NCBI GenBank assembly: GCA_032654645.1
Contig: JAULAW010000015.1
Span: forward strand, 248,001-312,000
DNA: 64,000 nucleotides
Reading direction: 5' to 3'
DNA from: CAITJF01 sp032654645
GTDB lineage: Bacteria; Pseudomonadota; Gammaproteobacteria; Burkholderiales; Gallionellaceae
Position numbers and translations under genes: made by a program. Shown piece by piece: positions 43,309-51,005 of the stretch (its first letter is position 1; each line of letters begins with the position of its first letter). The notes beneath the pieces are model-generated. The model was not told the DNA's origin and ran no database searches. It saw only the letters and a list, made by a program, of their open reading frames with translations.

Positions 43309-43995
43309 TCAGGCTCGTTTAATCAGTTTCAGTGCTTCCGGCAACGTGGCGATCACCGCGTCCAGATCCAGTTCTTCCACCGGCTCACCGTGATTATAGC
43401 CGTAAGGCACGCAGAACACCGGGCAACCTGCGGCACGCGCGGCGGCCACGTCGTTAAGAGAATCACCGATCAGCAGCACCTGCTCCGGCGGCACACCGAA
43501 GAACTGTGCGGCATGCAGCAGCGGCATGGGGTGCGGCTTCTTTTCCGGCAAACTGTCACCGGACAGCACGATCCTAAAATAATCCGCCAACCCCAGCCCC
43601 TTCAACAACGGCCCGGTATAGCGCGCCGCTTTGTTGGTGATGCAACCCAGGCGGAATCCTGCGGCACGCATGGCGTCCAGCCCCTCAAGCACGCCGTCGA
43701 ACAATTTGCTTTGCAACAGCAACGCGTTGTAATGCCTCTCGAAAACTGGCAGCGCCTGTTCAAACAATGCGGTAGCCGGTTCGGCATACATATCACCGGT
43801 CAGCGCGCGCTTCACCAGCCAACTCACGCCGTTGCCGATGTAGCTCGTCAACAGGGCTTGCGATACGGCTGGCCGCCCCATGTCACGCAACATGCGGTTG
43901 GCGGATTCCGCCAGTTCTGGTGCGGTGTGCAGCAGCGTGCCATCCAGGTCAACCAGGATGGCTGAAATATTTAATGGGAAACGCGCCTGTGACAC
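43309..43995 (-). CDS. gph: Phosphoglycolate phosphatase
   Basis: HAD-family phosphatase that removes phosphate from 2-phosphoglycolate. The 228 residues carry the motifs AILVDLDGTLLHTAPE at the start (nucleophile Asp), GCITNKAARYTGPL near 117, and LLIGDSLNDVAAARAAG near 170. The GTG start shares one base with the rpe stop. The rpe-gph-trpE order is common in betaproteobacteria. Confidence 0.94.
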   Translation of the reverse strand: MSQARFPLNISAILVDLDGTLLHTAPELAESANRMLRDMGRPAVSQALLTSYIGNGVSWLVKRALTGDMYAEPATALFEQALPVFERHYNALLLQSKLFDGVLEGLDAMRAAGFRLGCITNKAARYTGPLLKGLGLADYFRIVLSGDSLPEKKPHPMPLLHAAQFFGVPPEQVLLIGDSLNDVAAARAAGCPVFCVPYGYNHGEPVEELDLDAVIATLPEALKLIKRA

Positions 43996-44681
43996 TACTT
44001 GCTAACTTTGGCCAGTTCTGCGCGCAAGGCGGAAACGACGGTGTCGTAACGGTGCGGGTCGCTGTCTCTGCCTGCGCTGAAAATGGCTGAACCGGCGACG
44101 AAAGTATCCACGCCCGCCTCTGCCACTTCCTTGATGTTGGCCGGGCCGACGCCGCCGTCAATTTCCAGGCGGCAGTTGTAACCGCCCGCGTCTATCATCT
44201 TGCGCACCTTGCGTGCCTTGTCCAACACGTGAGGGATGAATTTCTGCCCGCCGAAGCCGGGGTTCACCGACATCAGCAGCACCATGTCCAATTTGTGCAG
44301 CGTGTATTCCAGCATGTCCAGCGGCGTGGCCGGATTGAACACCAGTCCTGCCTTGCAGCCGCTTTCCTTGATCAGGCCGATGGTGCGGTCTATGTGTTCG
44401 GACGCCTCGGGATGAAAGGTGATGTAGGTCGCGCCCGCCTTGGCGAAATCCGGGATGATGCGGTCCACCGGCTTGACCATCAGGTGTACATCAATAGGGG
44501 CAGTAACGCCGTGCTTGCGCAACGCTTCGCACACCAGCGGGCCGATGGTCAAATTCGGCACGTAATGGTTGTCCATCACGTCGAAGTGCACGATATCCGC
44601 GCCAGAAGCGAGCACATTATCAACTTCCTCGCCCAGCCTGGCGAAGTTGGCGGAAAGAATGCTCGGGGCGATTTGGTACAT
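43995..44681 (-). CDS. rpe: Ribulose-phosphate 3-epimerase
   Basis: Interconverts ribulose 5-phosphate and xylulose 5-phosphate in the pentose phosphate pathway. The 228-residue TIM barrel shows APSILSANFARLGEE at the start, HFDVMDNHYVPNLT near residue 34, DVHLMVKPVDRII near 67, SVNPGFGGQKFI near 140 and LEIDGGVGPANI near 172. ATG at 44681 has GAAGGA upstream. First gene of the rpe-gph-trpE run. Confidence 0.96.
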   Translation of the reverse strand: MYQIAPSILSANFARLGEEVDNVLASGADIVHFDVMDNHYVPNLTIGPLVCEALRKHGVTAPIDVHLMVKPVDRIIPDFAKAGATYITFHPEASEHIDRTIGLIKESGCKAGLVFNPATPLDMLEYTLHKLDMVLLMSVNPGFGGQKFIPHVLDKARKVRKMIDAGGYNCRLEIDGGVGPANIKEVAEAGVDTFVAGSAIFSAGRDSDPHRYDTVVSALRAELAKVSK

Positions 44682-44903
44682 GATGTATCCTTCACTCAAG
44701 TTCTAATGTCATGCTCGTATTCTAACTGAATACTTGTTGATTGAAATTCAATATCGTTATTGCAACCCTAGCCGAAATATTGTGAAATGCCTCAATGAAC
44801 ACAGACGGCAAATACCCTGTCAACCTTACCAATACCAACACCCGGTTTGACGCACTCATTCCGCAACTTGTATTGAGTGTGCTGCCTACACCCCATTGAT
44901 GGC

Positions 44904-45509
44904 ATGTCATTAAAAACCAGCTACCGTTTTATCGCTCCGTTCTACGATGCATTTCTGGATCGCAGCATCGCATCCGACATCAGACGGCGCAGCCTGAGTA
45001 CGCTGGCACGGCAAGAGCGCGGGCGCGTGCTGCTCAGCGGCGCGGGCACCGGGCTGGATTTTGCCCATTTGCCGCCGCACCATGATTACATCGCGCTCGA
45101 CCTCACCGCCGCGATGCTGGCACGGGCGCGGCCAAGAGCGCTCGACTTGCGTATGCGGATGGTGCAAGGCGATTGCATGGCATTGCCTTTCACCGATGCA
45201 AGTTTCGATTATGTGGTGCTGCACCTCATCGTTGCGGTGGTGCCGCAGCCCCAACGCTGTTTAGCCGAAGCCGCGCGTGTGCTCAGGCCGGGCGGTCGTA
45301 TCTTGCTATTCGATAAATTCCTGCGCCGTGGTGAGCGCGCCTGGTTGCGGCGCTGCCTGAGCCCGCTGGTCGGGCAACTGGCGACACAGCTGGATGTAGT
45401 ATTCGAGGACGTGCTAGAAGCTGTGCCGGGGTTGCATGTGCTGTCTGATCAGCCTGTGCTGGCGCGCGGCTGGTTCCGCTTGATCGAGTTGCAGAAGGGA
45501 AATGCGTAA
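44904..45509 (+). CDS. Class I SAM-dependent methyltransferase
   Basis: A 201-residue cytoplasmic methyltransferase of the UbiE-like group. The SAM-binding motif I reads RVLLSGAGTGLDFAHL near residue 43, followed by ALDLTAAMLARAR and DASFDYVVLHLIVAVVP, then a C-terminal LRPGGRILLFDKF. Substrate unknown; small relatives methylate quinones or phospholipids. ATG at 44904 gives MSLKTSYRFIAP; earlier starts are possible. The stop overlaps the mltA start (TAATG). Confidence 0.8.
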   Translation: MSLKTSYRFIAPFYDAFLDRSIASDIRRRSLSTLARQERGRVLLSGAGTGLDFAHLPPHHDYIALDLTAAMLARARPRALDLRMRMVQGDCMALPFTDASFDYVVLHLIVAVVPQPQRCLAEAARVLRPGGRILLFDKFLRRGERAWLRRCLSPLVGQLATQLDVVFEDVLEAVPGLHVLSDQPVLARGWFRLIELQKGNA

Positions 45510-46684
45510 TGTTTAAAGCAAATAAAAAATGTCTGGCTTGGGGATTAAGCCTGTTGCTCGCTGCCTGTGCCGCCCCACCCAAACCACCCGTTGTACCGAC
45601 CCTTGCAGCACCGCCAGCCGCGCAGTTTTATATAAGCAAGTGGGAGATGCTGCCTGATTGGCAGACCCTCGATCTCGCGCCATCCTGGCCCGCATTCCTG
45701 CAAAGTTGCCGCGCGCTGAAAACCAAGCCGAACTGGCAAGAGGTATGTATCCGCGCCGAGCAACTGGGGGCCGAACAATCAGGCGCAGGCGACAGCGCCG
45801 CATTGCGCGTGTTTTATGAAACCTGGTTCACGCCCTACCAGATATTCAACCCGGATGGCAGCGAGCACGGAATGATCACCGGTTATTACGAGCCCCTGCT
45901 CAAAGGCAGCCGCTTCATGACCACACGCTTCCGCTACCCGCTCTACGCCGCTCCGGAAGACCTGCTGCAAATTGACCTGGGCGAGGCATATCCCCAACTC
46001 AAGGATTTGCGCTTGCGCGGACGCTTGCAAGGCAGGCGCGTGGTGCCCTATTACAGCCGCGCGGAGATTGATTCCGGAACTGCCCCGCTCAAGGGGCGCG
46101 AACTGTTCTGGGTGGACAACGCGGTCGATCTGTTTTTCCTGCAAATCCAGGGTTCCGGACGCATCGAACTGCCGGACGGTAGCCAGGTAAAAATCGGATA
46201 TGCCGAACAGAATGGCCATCCCTACAATTCGATCGGCAAAAAACTGGTCGAGATGGGAGAACTCAAACTGGAAGCTGCATCCATGCAGGGCATCAAGACC
46301 TGGGCTGGGCTGCACCCCGATAAGCTGGACGTTTTACTGGCGCAAAACCCCAGCTACGTGTTCTTCCGCGAGCTGCCGGACGGCTTGACGGCACCGCTGG
46401 GTGCGCTGGGTGTGCCGCTCACCAACGAATACAGCCTCGCGGTAGATGCGCGCGCCATCCCGTTGGGCGCCCCGGTCTTTCTCGCCACCACCTACCCCGG
46501 CGACAGCGCCCCGCTCAACCGCCTGATGCTGGCACAGGATACCGGCGGCGCAATCAAGGGCGCAGTGCGCGCGGATTTTTTTTGGGGTTTCGGCTCACAA
46601 GCCGCCATACAGGCGGGAAAAATGAAACAGCAAGGCCGGATGTGGGTGCTATTCCCCAGAGGGGGAGAGCCAATGGTTAACTAG
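45509..46684 (+). CDS. mltA: Membrane-bound lytic murein transglycosylase A
   Basis: Outer-membrane lipoprotein that cleaves peptidoglycan to 1,6-anhydro products, the substrates later recycled with AmpD. The 391 residues begin with a lipoprotein signal (LLLAAC, Cys at about 20), then the MltA domain with GMITGYYEPLLKGSR near residue 120 and FLQIQGSGRIELPDG near 210, and the 3D domain with AQDTGGAIKGAVRADFFWG near 345, whose Asp residues are catalytic. Coupled to the methyltransferase gene by overlap. Confidence 0.95.
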   Translation: MFKANKKCLAWGLSLLLAACAAPPKPPVVPTLAAPPAAQFYISKWEMLPDWQTLDLAPSWPAFLQSCRALKTKPNWQEVCIRAEQLGAEQSGAGDSAALRVFYETWFTPYQIFNPDGSEHGMITGYYEPLLKGSRFMTTRFRYPLYAAPEDLLQIDLGEAYPQLKDLRLRGRLQGRRVVPYYSRAEIDSGTAPLKGRELFWVDNAVDLFFLQIQGSGRIELPDGSQVKIGYAEQNGHPYNSIGKKLVEMGELKLEAASMQGIKTWAGLHPDKLDVLLAQNPSYVFFRELPDGLTAPLGALGVPLTNEYSLAVDARAIPLGAPVFLATTYPGDSAPLNRLMLAQDTGGAIKGAVRADFFWGFGSQAAIQAGKMKQQGRMWVLFPRGGEPMVN

Positions 46685-47118
46685 TAGAGCGTTCCGTTAA
46701 TATGGTTACAAATGAACCGTTCGGCCTGAGCTTGTCGAAGGCCAGTATCGGCGCGGGACTAGCGGTTCGACAAGCTCTGATGAAACAACTAAGGAAGCGC
46801 AGATTTATTCGGTTTTGTCGTTCCCGCGAAGGCGGGAACCCAGTCAAATAAAGGCACTGGATCCCCGCCTACGCGGGGATGACGAATAAATCCGCGTTTC
46901 CCTAAGTATTGACTAAGCACGATGACCCCGTGCCAAGCCACTACTTAACCGCGAACGGTAACGGCTTTGCTGGAACGCTCTACTCGCGCACCACTGCGGA
47001 ACCCGGTCATGGCAGCACCTAACAACCCGAAGATCGCCGCTTTTTTCAAGTGGCCCGCAACAACCCGGCGGCAAAGAATTGTTGACTGGGGGCAACGAAA
47101 TTGACCGCCTGCTTCAGC
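46685..47118. repeat. Non-coding stretch with two dispersed palindromic repeats
   Basis: No gene seen between mltA and mazE. Two repeat units stand out: perfect 12 bp arms GAGCTTGTCGAA (46728) and TTCGACAAGCTC (46766), and a larger near-palindrome from 46793 to 46901 whose outer arms contain GATTTATTCG and CGAATAAATC and whose inside holds two smaller GC-rich hairpins (TTCCCGCGAAGGCGGGAA and CCCCGCCTACGCGGGG). Both are of the dispersed REP/MITE kind. Confidence 0.75.
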
Positions 47119-47142
47119 ATGTATAGACTGGCGTTTATACAT
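47119..47142 (+). promoter_or_regulatory. Operator-like palindrome upstream of mazE
   Basis: ATGTATA and TATACAT are perfect 7 bp arms with 10 bases between, 19 bases before the mazE ATG and overlapping the probable -10 region. Toxin-antitoxin operons are usually repressed by their own antitoxin at such palindromes. Confidence 0.6.
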
Positions 47143-47161
47143 TTTCGCAAGGAGCCCTATC

Positions 47162-47416
47162 ATGGCCGAAGCCGTTTTGGATATCAAACAGTGGGGCAAT
47201 AACCTGGGTGTCCGCTTGCCGGCCGCAGTGGCGCGGGAAGCGCACCTGCACGCCGACCAGCGCGTGCGCGTGTCGGTCGAGGGCGATCAAGTCGTTATCA
47301 CCCCAATCACTGACACGCGTCTTACCCTGGAACAGCGCCTGGCCGCCTACGATCCCAAGCGCCACGGCGGTGAGCAGATGGCTACGGCGCAAACGCTGGG
47401 AGCCGAGCGTTGGTAG
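47162..47416 (+). CDS. mazE: MazE-type antitoxin
   Basis: An 84-residue AbrB/SpoVT-fold protein, starting MAEAVLDIKQWGNNLGVRLP, the DNA-binding part, with a C-terminal toxin-binding tail (RLTLEQRLAAYDPKRHGG). It would neutralise the following toxin and repress the operon. AAGGAG lies 7 bases before the ATG. The 3' end overlaps the toxin gene by 7 bases. Confidence 0.88.
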   Translation: MAEAVLDIKQWGNNLGVRLPAAVAREAHLHADQRVRVSVEGDQVVITPITDTRLTLEQRLAAYDPKRHGGEQMATAQTLGAERW

Positions 47417-47820
47417 CTGCCAACAAAGCGGCGCCAGATAAACAAAAGCCCAAACGCAAGCCTTGGGCGCCAGACCGGCAGGACATTATCTGGATAGACT
47501 GCAACCCGCAGGTCGGGCGCGAAATGCGCGATGTCCACCCGTTCTTGGTGCTCTCGCCGCGCATCTTTAACGAAAAGACCTCGCTGGTTATCGGCCTGCC
47601 CATGACCGCGGCGGATTACAACGCAGACAACCCGTTTGCGGTCGCGCTGGGGAAAACATCGGCCCGTAAAACGGCACAAACCAGTTATGTGCTCTGCCAC
47701 CAGCCAAAATCTTTTGATTGGCGTTTGCGCAAGGCCAAGGCACATCCACTGGGAATTTTATCCGATGCCTTGTTTGCACAAGTTTGCGAACGGCTGAACC
47801 AGATCATTCAGGTGGGTTGA
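47410..47820 (+). CDS. mazF: MazF/PemK-type mRNA interferase toxin
   Basis: A 136-residue protein of the MazF family: RQDIIWIDCNPQVGREMRDV near residue 22, HPFLVLSPRIFNE, LVIGLPMTA, and the C-terminal QTSYVLCHQPKSFDW. The family cleaves mRNA. A TTG at 47410 inside mazE is the only early in-frame start, giving a basic N-terminal extension (KAAPDKQKPKRKPW). The gene looks intact. It lies immediately left of the integron cassettes and in the same direction, but no attC separates it clearly from them. Confidence 0.88.
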   Translation: MVAANKAAPDKQKPKRKPWAPDRQDIIWIDCNPQVGREMRDVHPFLVLSPRIFNEKTSLVIGLPMTAADYNADNPFAVALGKTSARKTAQTSYVLCHQPKSFDWRLRKAKAHPLGILSDALFAQVCERLNQIIQVG

Positions 47821-47937
47821 AGAATTCGGTGGTGAAGGATTGGTGAAGCGTGATAAGGTTTCGTGCTTGGAAATGATTAGTGCTGTTTTCAACGGCTCGC
47901 TCCAGAATATCAGGGGGTTTTGCCATCTACTTAATTC

Positions 47938-47944
47938 GTTAGAT
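47938..47944 (+). other. Left recombination core site of the cassette array
   Basis: GTTAGAT fits the integron core GTTRRRY and is preceded by CTACTTAATTC, like the right half of the attC at 49941. The matching left half (ATCTAAC) is not found upstream, so this could be an attI remnant or a damaged attC. Confidence 0.45.
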
Positions 47945-47971
47945 TATCAATTCTTATCACGGAGATACTTT

Positions 47972-48412
47972 ATGAGTAAGAAAATTATGTGCTTAATTTG
48001 TGTGTTGGTTTCAGGTTGCGCTGTCAGCCCCGTGATGATGTTTCCTATTGAACCAACCAAGGAGGAAATATCAAAAGCTGATTATGGTGAAAAACCTACT
48101 CTATATAAGAAAGTGATTGAAGATTTTGTTAAATCTGGACTTATTGACCCTGAATCCGCCCAGTTCACAAACTATTCAGCCCCTAAAAAAGATTGGCTTG
48201 GAGACAATGAAATAGGAGGAAAGACATATATTGGTTGGCTTGCATGCGTAGATGTAAATGCAAAAAATAAATTTGGGGGTTATGTCGGCAGGAAAATGTA
48301 CTCTTTTATTTTCAAGGGTAACGAAATTATATATGCTCAAAATGATGTAAAAACAAAAATGGTTGCCAATGGGTGGAAGCCACCTATCAACTATCCTATT
48401 GAGTGCAATTAA
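47972..48412 (+). CDS. Cassette 1: small lipoprotein
   Basis: A 146-residue protein with lipoprotein signal (MSKKIMCLICVLVSGC). The mature part includes YKKVIEDFVKSGLIDPESAQF and GWLACVDVNAKNKFGGYVG, a pattern seen in many small hypothetical lipoproteins encoded in integron cassettes and phages. ATG at 47972 has GGAG 8 bases upstream. Base composition is clearly more AT-rich than the surroundings, which fits recent acquisition. Its stop lies inside the start of attC 1. Confidence 0.72.
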   Translation: MSKKIMCLICVLVSGCAVSPVMMFPIEPTKEEISKADYGEKPTLYKKVIEDFVKSGLIDPESAQFTNYSAPKKDWLGDNEIGGKTYIGWLACVDVNAKNKFGGYVGRKMYSFIFKGNEIIYAQNDVKTKMVANGWKPPINYPIECN

Positions 48413-48469
48413 CCCAGCAGTCGAGAGGGGCTGCGCAAAAGCGCGCAGCCCCTTACTATTACGTTGGGT
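48407..48469 (+). other. attC site 1
   Basis: Stem-loop GGGGCTGCGC / GCGCAGCCCC with loop AAAAGC, ending in the core GTTGGGT at 48463. The left core is degenerate (AATTAAC) and covers the stop of cassette 1. Shares TCGAGAGGG and GCAAAAGCGC with attC 2. Confidence 0.85.
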
Positions 48470-48474
48470 GTCAA

Positions 48475-48939
48475 ATGAAAGCTACGGTGCGTAGTCATAA
48501 ACAACGAACTTTGGATTCTGACTTGGTACTTCGCTATAGCCCGAAGCCAGCCAGCCGCTCTACTGTGCGCCGTCACTATGCTGCATGGCGAGAAGCAAAC
48601 GCAATACAACCGCGATGTGATATTGAGCCATGTGTTTACTTTTCCTCCCCGCTTCTTTGGGCTGGAAAAAAGCTACCCCTGATTCTCGACCACATAAATG
48701 GCAATAATAGGGACAACAGTCCAAACAACCTGCGTTACATTTGTCCCAACTGTGACTCGCAGCTTTTGACTCGTGGCGGCGCTAATAGGGGTCGTGTTCT
48801 CGAAGCAGAGGATGGAACGTATGTGCTCGCTGGGCCGGACGGTAGTCGTGACAGGTTCATCATTGCCTCGACTGCGCAAGCCACGGCCACTGGATTTGAA
48901 GCCACAGCTCAAACCATGCCTGGCGTTCCGCAGACATGA
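48475..48939 (+). CDS. Cassette 2: HNH-type nuclease-like protein
   Basis: A 154-residue protein with an HNH-like core LILDHINGNNRDNSPNNLRY followed by the zinc pair in ICPNCDSQLLTRGG near residue 70 to 100. The last His of the classical motif is Asp here, as in several phage- and cassette-borne relatives. The N-terminal part is basic and may bind DNA. ATG at 48475 lies 6 bases after the recombination point, with no evident ribosome site, typical for cassettes. Nuclease activity is a prediction. Confidence 0.72.
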   Translation: MKATVRSHKQRTLDSDLVLRYSPKPASRSTVRRHYAAWREANAIQPRCDIEPCVYFSSPLLWAGKKLPLILDHINGNNRDNSPNNLRYICPNCDSQLLTRGGANRGRVLEAEDGTYVLAGPDGSRDRFIIASTAQATATGFEATAQTMPGVPQT

Positions 48940-48940
48940 C

Positions 48941-49004
48941 ACCCAACCCTGCATTCGAGAGGGACGCCGCAAAAGCGCGGCGCCCCTCAATTTGAACATT
49001 GGAC
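48941..49004 (+). other. attC site 2
   Basis: Left core ACCCAAC (48941) is the exact complement of GTTGGGT at the 5' end of cassette 2. Stem GAGGG.CGCCGC / GCGGCG.CCCTC. Right core is ATTGGAC, one base off the consensus GTTRRRY. Confidence 0.9.
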
Positions 49005-49023
49005 GACAATATAGGGAGGATAT

Positions 49024-49341
49024 ATGGAGTGGCTTATCGTCTGGATTGGATTGAGCATCGTCGCCGGCGTTATCGCCGGGAATAAAGGACGCTCCGGTAT
49101 CGGTTTCTTCTTCCTCGCGCTACTGCTGAGCCCGCTGATCGGCATAATCGCCGCGCTGGTTGCACGCCCCGACGTCAAAAATGTTGAGAATGAGCAAATC
49201 GCATCTGGCTGCAATAAGAAATGTCCTTACTGCGCAGAGCTGATAAAAACTGAAGCTGTGGTATGTCGCTATTGTGGCAAGGACGTTGGCGGTGGCGGTG
49301 ACACTCGCAAGGTTGTCGGCGGCATCGTTGTTCGTGAGTAA
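49024..49341 (+). CDS. Cassette 3: membrane zinc-ribbon protein
   Basis: A 105-residue protein with two membrane helices at the N-terminus (MEWLIVWIGLSIVAGVIAG and GFFFLALLLSPLIGIIAAL) and a C-terminal zinc ribbon, CPYCAELIKTEAVVCRYCGK. AGGGAGGA precedes the ATG. Similar two-helix/zinc-ribbon proteins are common and of unknown role. It is the single gene of its cassette. Confidence 0.75.
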   Translation: MEWLIVWIGLSIVAGVIAGNKGRSGIGFFFLALLLSPLIGIIAALVARPDVKNVENEQIASGCNKKCPYCAELIKTEAVVCRYCGKDVGGGGDTRKVVGGIVVRE

Positions 49342-49351
49342 CCGCGTTGTC

Positions 49352-49423
49352 GTCCAACCACGCGTTCCAGCCGACAGTCCTCGCGCTGCGCGCTCGACCC
49401 GCGGCTGAACGCGGGCGTTATGC
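49352..49423 (+). other. attC site 3
   Basis: Left core GTCCAAC (49352) matches the 5' end TTGGAC of cassette 3; inner boxes CGTTCCAGCCGAC and CGGCTGAACG; right core GTTATGC (49417). Confidence 0.9.
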
Positions 49424-49476
49424 CCTCCGGTTACATAGCCATTGACGCATGAAGGCTAATTTGCCACCATGCCACC

Positions 49477-49716
49477 ATGCACTTTCAAATCCTTGGAGAG
49501 ATTACCCACGCCGAGACATTTGCGGTTGGGTCAGCAATTCGGGAGATCGCCCGGTTGCGAAAAGTATATGGAAAAGGACGTTGGCGAAAGCGCAAGGGTA
49601 TTGCCAGAGTTCGCCTTAATGACGGATCGGTCTTTCTGGCCGAAATCCATTGGTATGAAGCAACGGGCATTGGCAAACGCGAATTGAAAATAAAACGCCT
49701 TATCGAAGGTTACTGA
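49477..49716 (+). CDS. Cassette 4, first gene: small basic hypothetical protein
   Basis: A 79-residue basic protein, starting MHFQILGEITHAETFAVG, with RKVYGKGRWRKRKGIARVRL and FLAEIHWYEATGIGKRELKI. No known family is recognised. It shares its cassette with a second gene that starts 3 bases after its stop, so both are translated together. A toxin-antitoxin or anti-phage role would be usual for such a pair but nothing in the sequence proves it. Confidence 0.6.
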   Translation: MHFQILGEITHAETFAVGSAIREIARLRKVYGKGRWRKRKGIARVRLNDGSVFLAEIHWYEATGIGKRELKIKRLIEGY

Positions 49717-49718
49717 TT

Positions 49719-49946
49719 ATGACTCGCTCTTCCCAATATTTAGTGATCTGCCTCAAGAACGATGGCTACGACGTCTCTCTTGAGAAACGCAAAATCTACG
49801 TCGCGATTCCTGACGTCTCTGCTGCAAAACATGGGCTTGTCCGCGTATTTGACGAGTCCGGGGACGACTACCTTTATCCCAATGACTATTTTGCCTCCGT
49901 TGATCTACCAACATCCGTCCGACGTGCTGTACTTACAGCGGCATAA
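49719..49946 (+). CDS. Cassette 4, second gene: small acidic hypothetical protein
   Basis: A 75-residue protein (MTRSSQYLVICLKNDGYDVS) with alternating strands, DESGDDYLYPNDYF near the C-terminus and no membrane segment. Net acidic, in contrast to its basic partner, so the two may bind each other. Family unknown. The stop falls within attC 4 (GCATAAC). Confidence 0.6.
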   Translation: MTRSSQYLVICLKNDGYDVSLEKRKIYVAIPDVSAAKHGLVRVFDESGDDYLYPNDYFASVDLPTSVRRAVLTAA

Positions 49947-50007
49947 CCCGGCAGTCAACACGGACGCTGCGCGGTAAAACCGCGCAGCGCCGGTTACTTC
50001 GTTAGAC
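49941..50007 (+). other. attC site 4
   Basis: Left core GCATAAC (49941) is the exact complement of GTTATGC at the 5' end of cassette 4. Stem GGCGCTGCGCGG-like arms (GACGCTGCGCGG / CCGCGCAGCGCC) with loop TAAAA; right core GTTAGAC (50001). Confidence 0.92.
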
Positions 50008-50023
50008 CTTTCAAGGAGCGCTC

Positions 50024-50095
50024 ATGGAAATTGTCGCTGTCATTATTTACAAGGGTTGTTGGCAAGACTACCGTTACCGCAAACCTTGCTGGTGA
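50024..50095 (+). pseudogene. Truncated cassette gene remnant
   Basis: A 23-codon frame (MEIVAVIIYKGCWQDYRYRK and on to a TGA) begins 22 bases after attC 4 with AAGGAG upstream, exactly where a fifth cassette gene should start. No closing attC (GTCTAAC) follows before atpG, so this looks like the stump of a lost cassette. Confidence 0.4.
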
Positions 50096-50174
50096 GCTAG
50101 TGCACCACTCTGAAATTCGCCAAGGCAGCACCATGCAATCCGTAAGTAAGCAAGTCCGCCCCGCGCAAATGACA

Positions 50175-51005
50175 TCAACCTGACAGCGCTTCCGCGCTCA
50201 GCATGATGATCTCGATTTCCTCGATAATTTCTTCCTGGCGCAGAGCGTTGTAGCGTAGCCGCAGTTTGGCTTCATCTTTTTCCAGGCGGCGGATGGCGTT
50301 GTCCATGTGCTCCAGCCGCTTGCGGTTTTCCGCCATCAGCGAAGCGTAAAATACTTCGTGCAGCGCGGCGTAAAAATACTGGTCGGTAAGCTGGGACTGG
50401 AACCGCGCCGGTTCCAGATTGAGCAAAGGCGCATGGGAATGAACGTTTTTTCCGGTCGGCGCTGCGAGCGGCAGCAGTTGGCGCGTTCGCGGCTCGCCGC
50501 TTTCGTCGTCGTGGTATAGCGCGCTCAGGCGCCATGCCACTTCCGGGCGCTGCTGCAATTCGCCCAACACCTTGGCCAGCCGCACCAGTGTCGCCTGCAC
50601 TTCCTCGGCCACGCTGGGGCCTTCGACGAAAGCGGCGATGCGTGTATCGTCTTGCAGTTTGGCCGCCAATCTGCGCCCCACCGCGACCAGCAGTGTGCCC
50701 TCCCGCCGCGCGGCAAGAGCTATCGGCTGCAGCAGCGTTTCATTGAAGTCGCCGCAGAAACCCCGCTCGGAGCCGATCACCAGCAGCAGATGCCGCGCGC
50801 CTTCTGTGCGCGCCAGCGTTTGCGGATAAAAACTCAGGAAGTCCTGCGCTGCCGTTTCGATGCCGGTTACCGCGCGCCGTTGCGTGGCAAGAAAAGCCGC
50901 GAGCTTGTGCGCTTCGAGCAAGGCCAGGTTTTTCATCGCGACCATGATGCCGTCAATTTCATCCAGCATGGACAGCCGGTTCTGCACTTCACGCCGCTTG
51001 CCCAT
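50175..51005 (-). CDS. atpG: N-ATPase gamma subunit
   Basis: Central stalk of an F-type ATP synthase of the N-ATPase group. The 276 residues begin MGKRREVQNRLSMLDEIDGI and end with a helix rich in charged residues (NEEIIEEIEIIMLSAEAL-like), forming the rotor coiled coil; VIGSERGFCGDFNETLL near residue 75 is the conserved block. Last gene of the operon, directly after atpA (adjacent, no gap). The standard operon in these bacteria is separate, so this would be an additional ATPase. Confidence 0.9.
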   Translation of the reverse strand: MGKRREVQNRLSMLDEIDGIMVAMKNLALLEAHKLAAFLATQRRAVTGIETAAQDFLSFYPQTLARTEGARHLLLVIGSERGFCGDFNETLLQPIALAARREGTLLVAVGRRLAAKLQDDTRIAAFVEGPSVAEEVQATLVRLAKVLGELQQRPEVAWRLSALYHDDESGEPRTRQLLPLAAPTGKNVHSHAPLLNLEPARFQSQLTDQYFYAALHEVFYASLMAENRKRLEHMDNAIRRLEKDEAKLRLRYNALRQEEIIEEIEIIMLSAEALSG

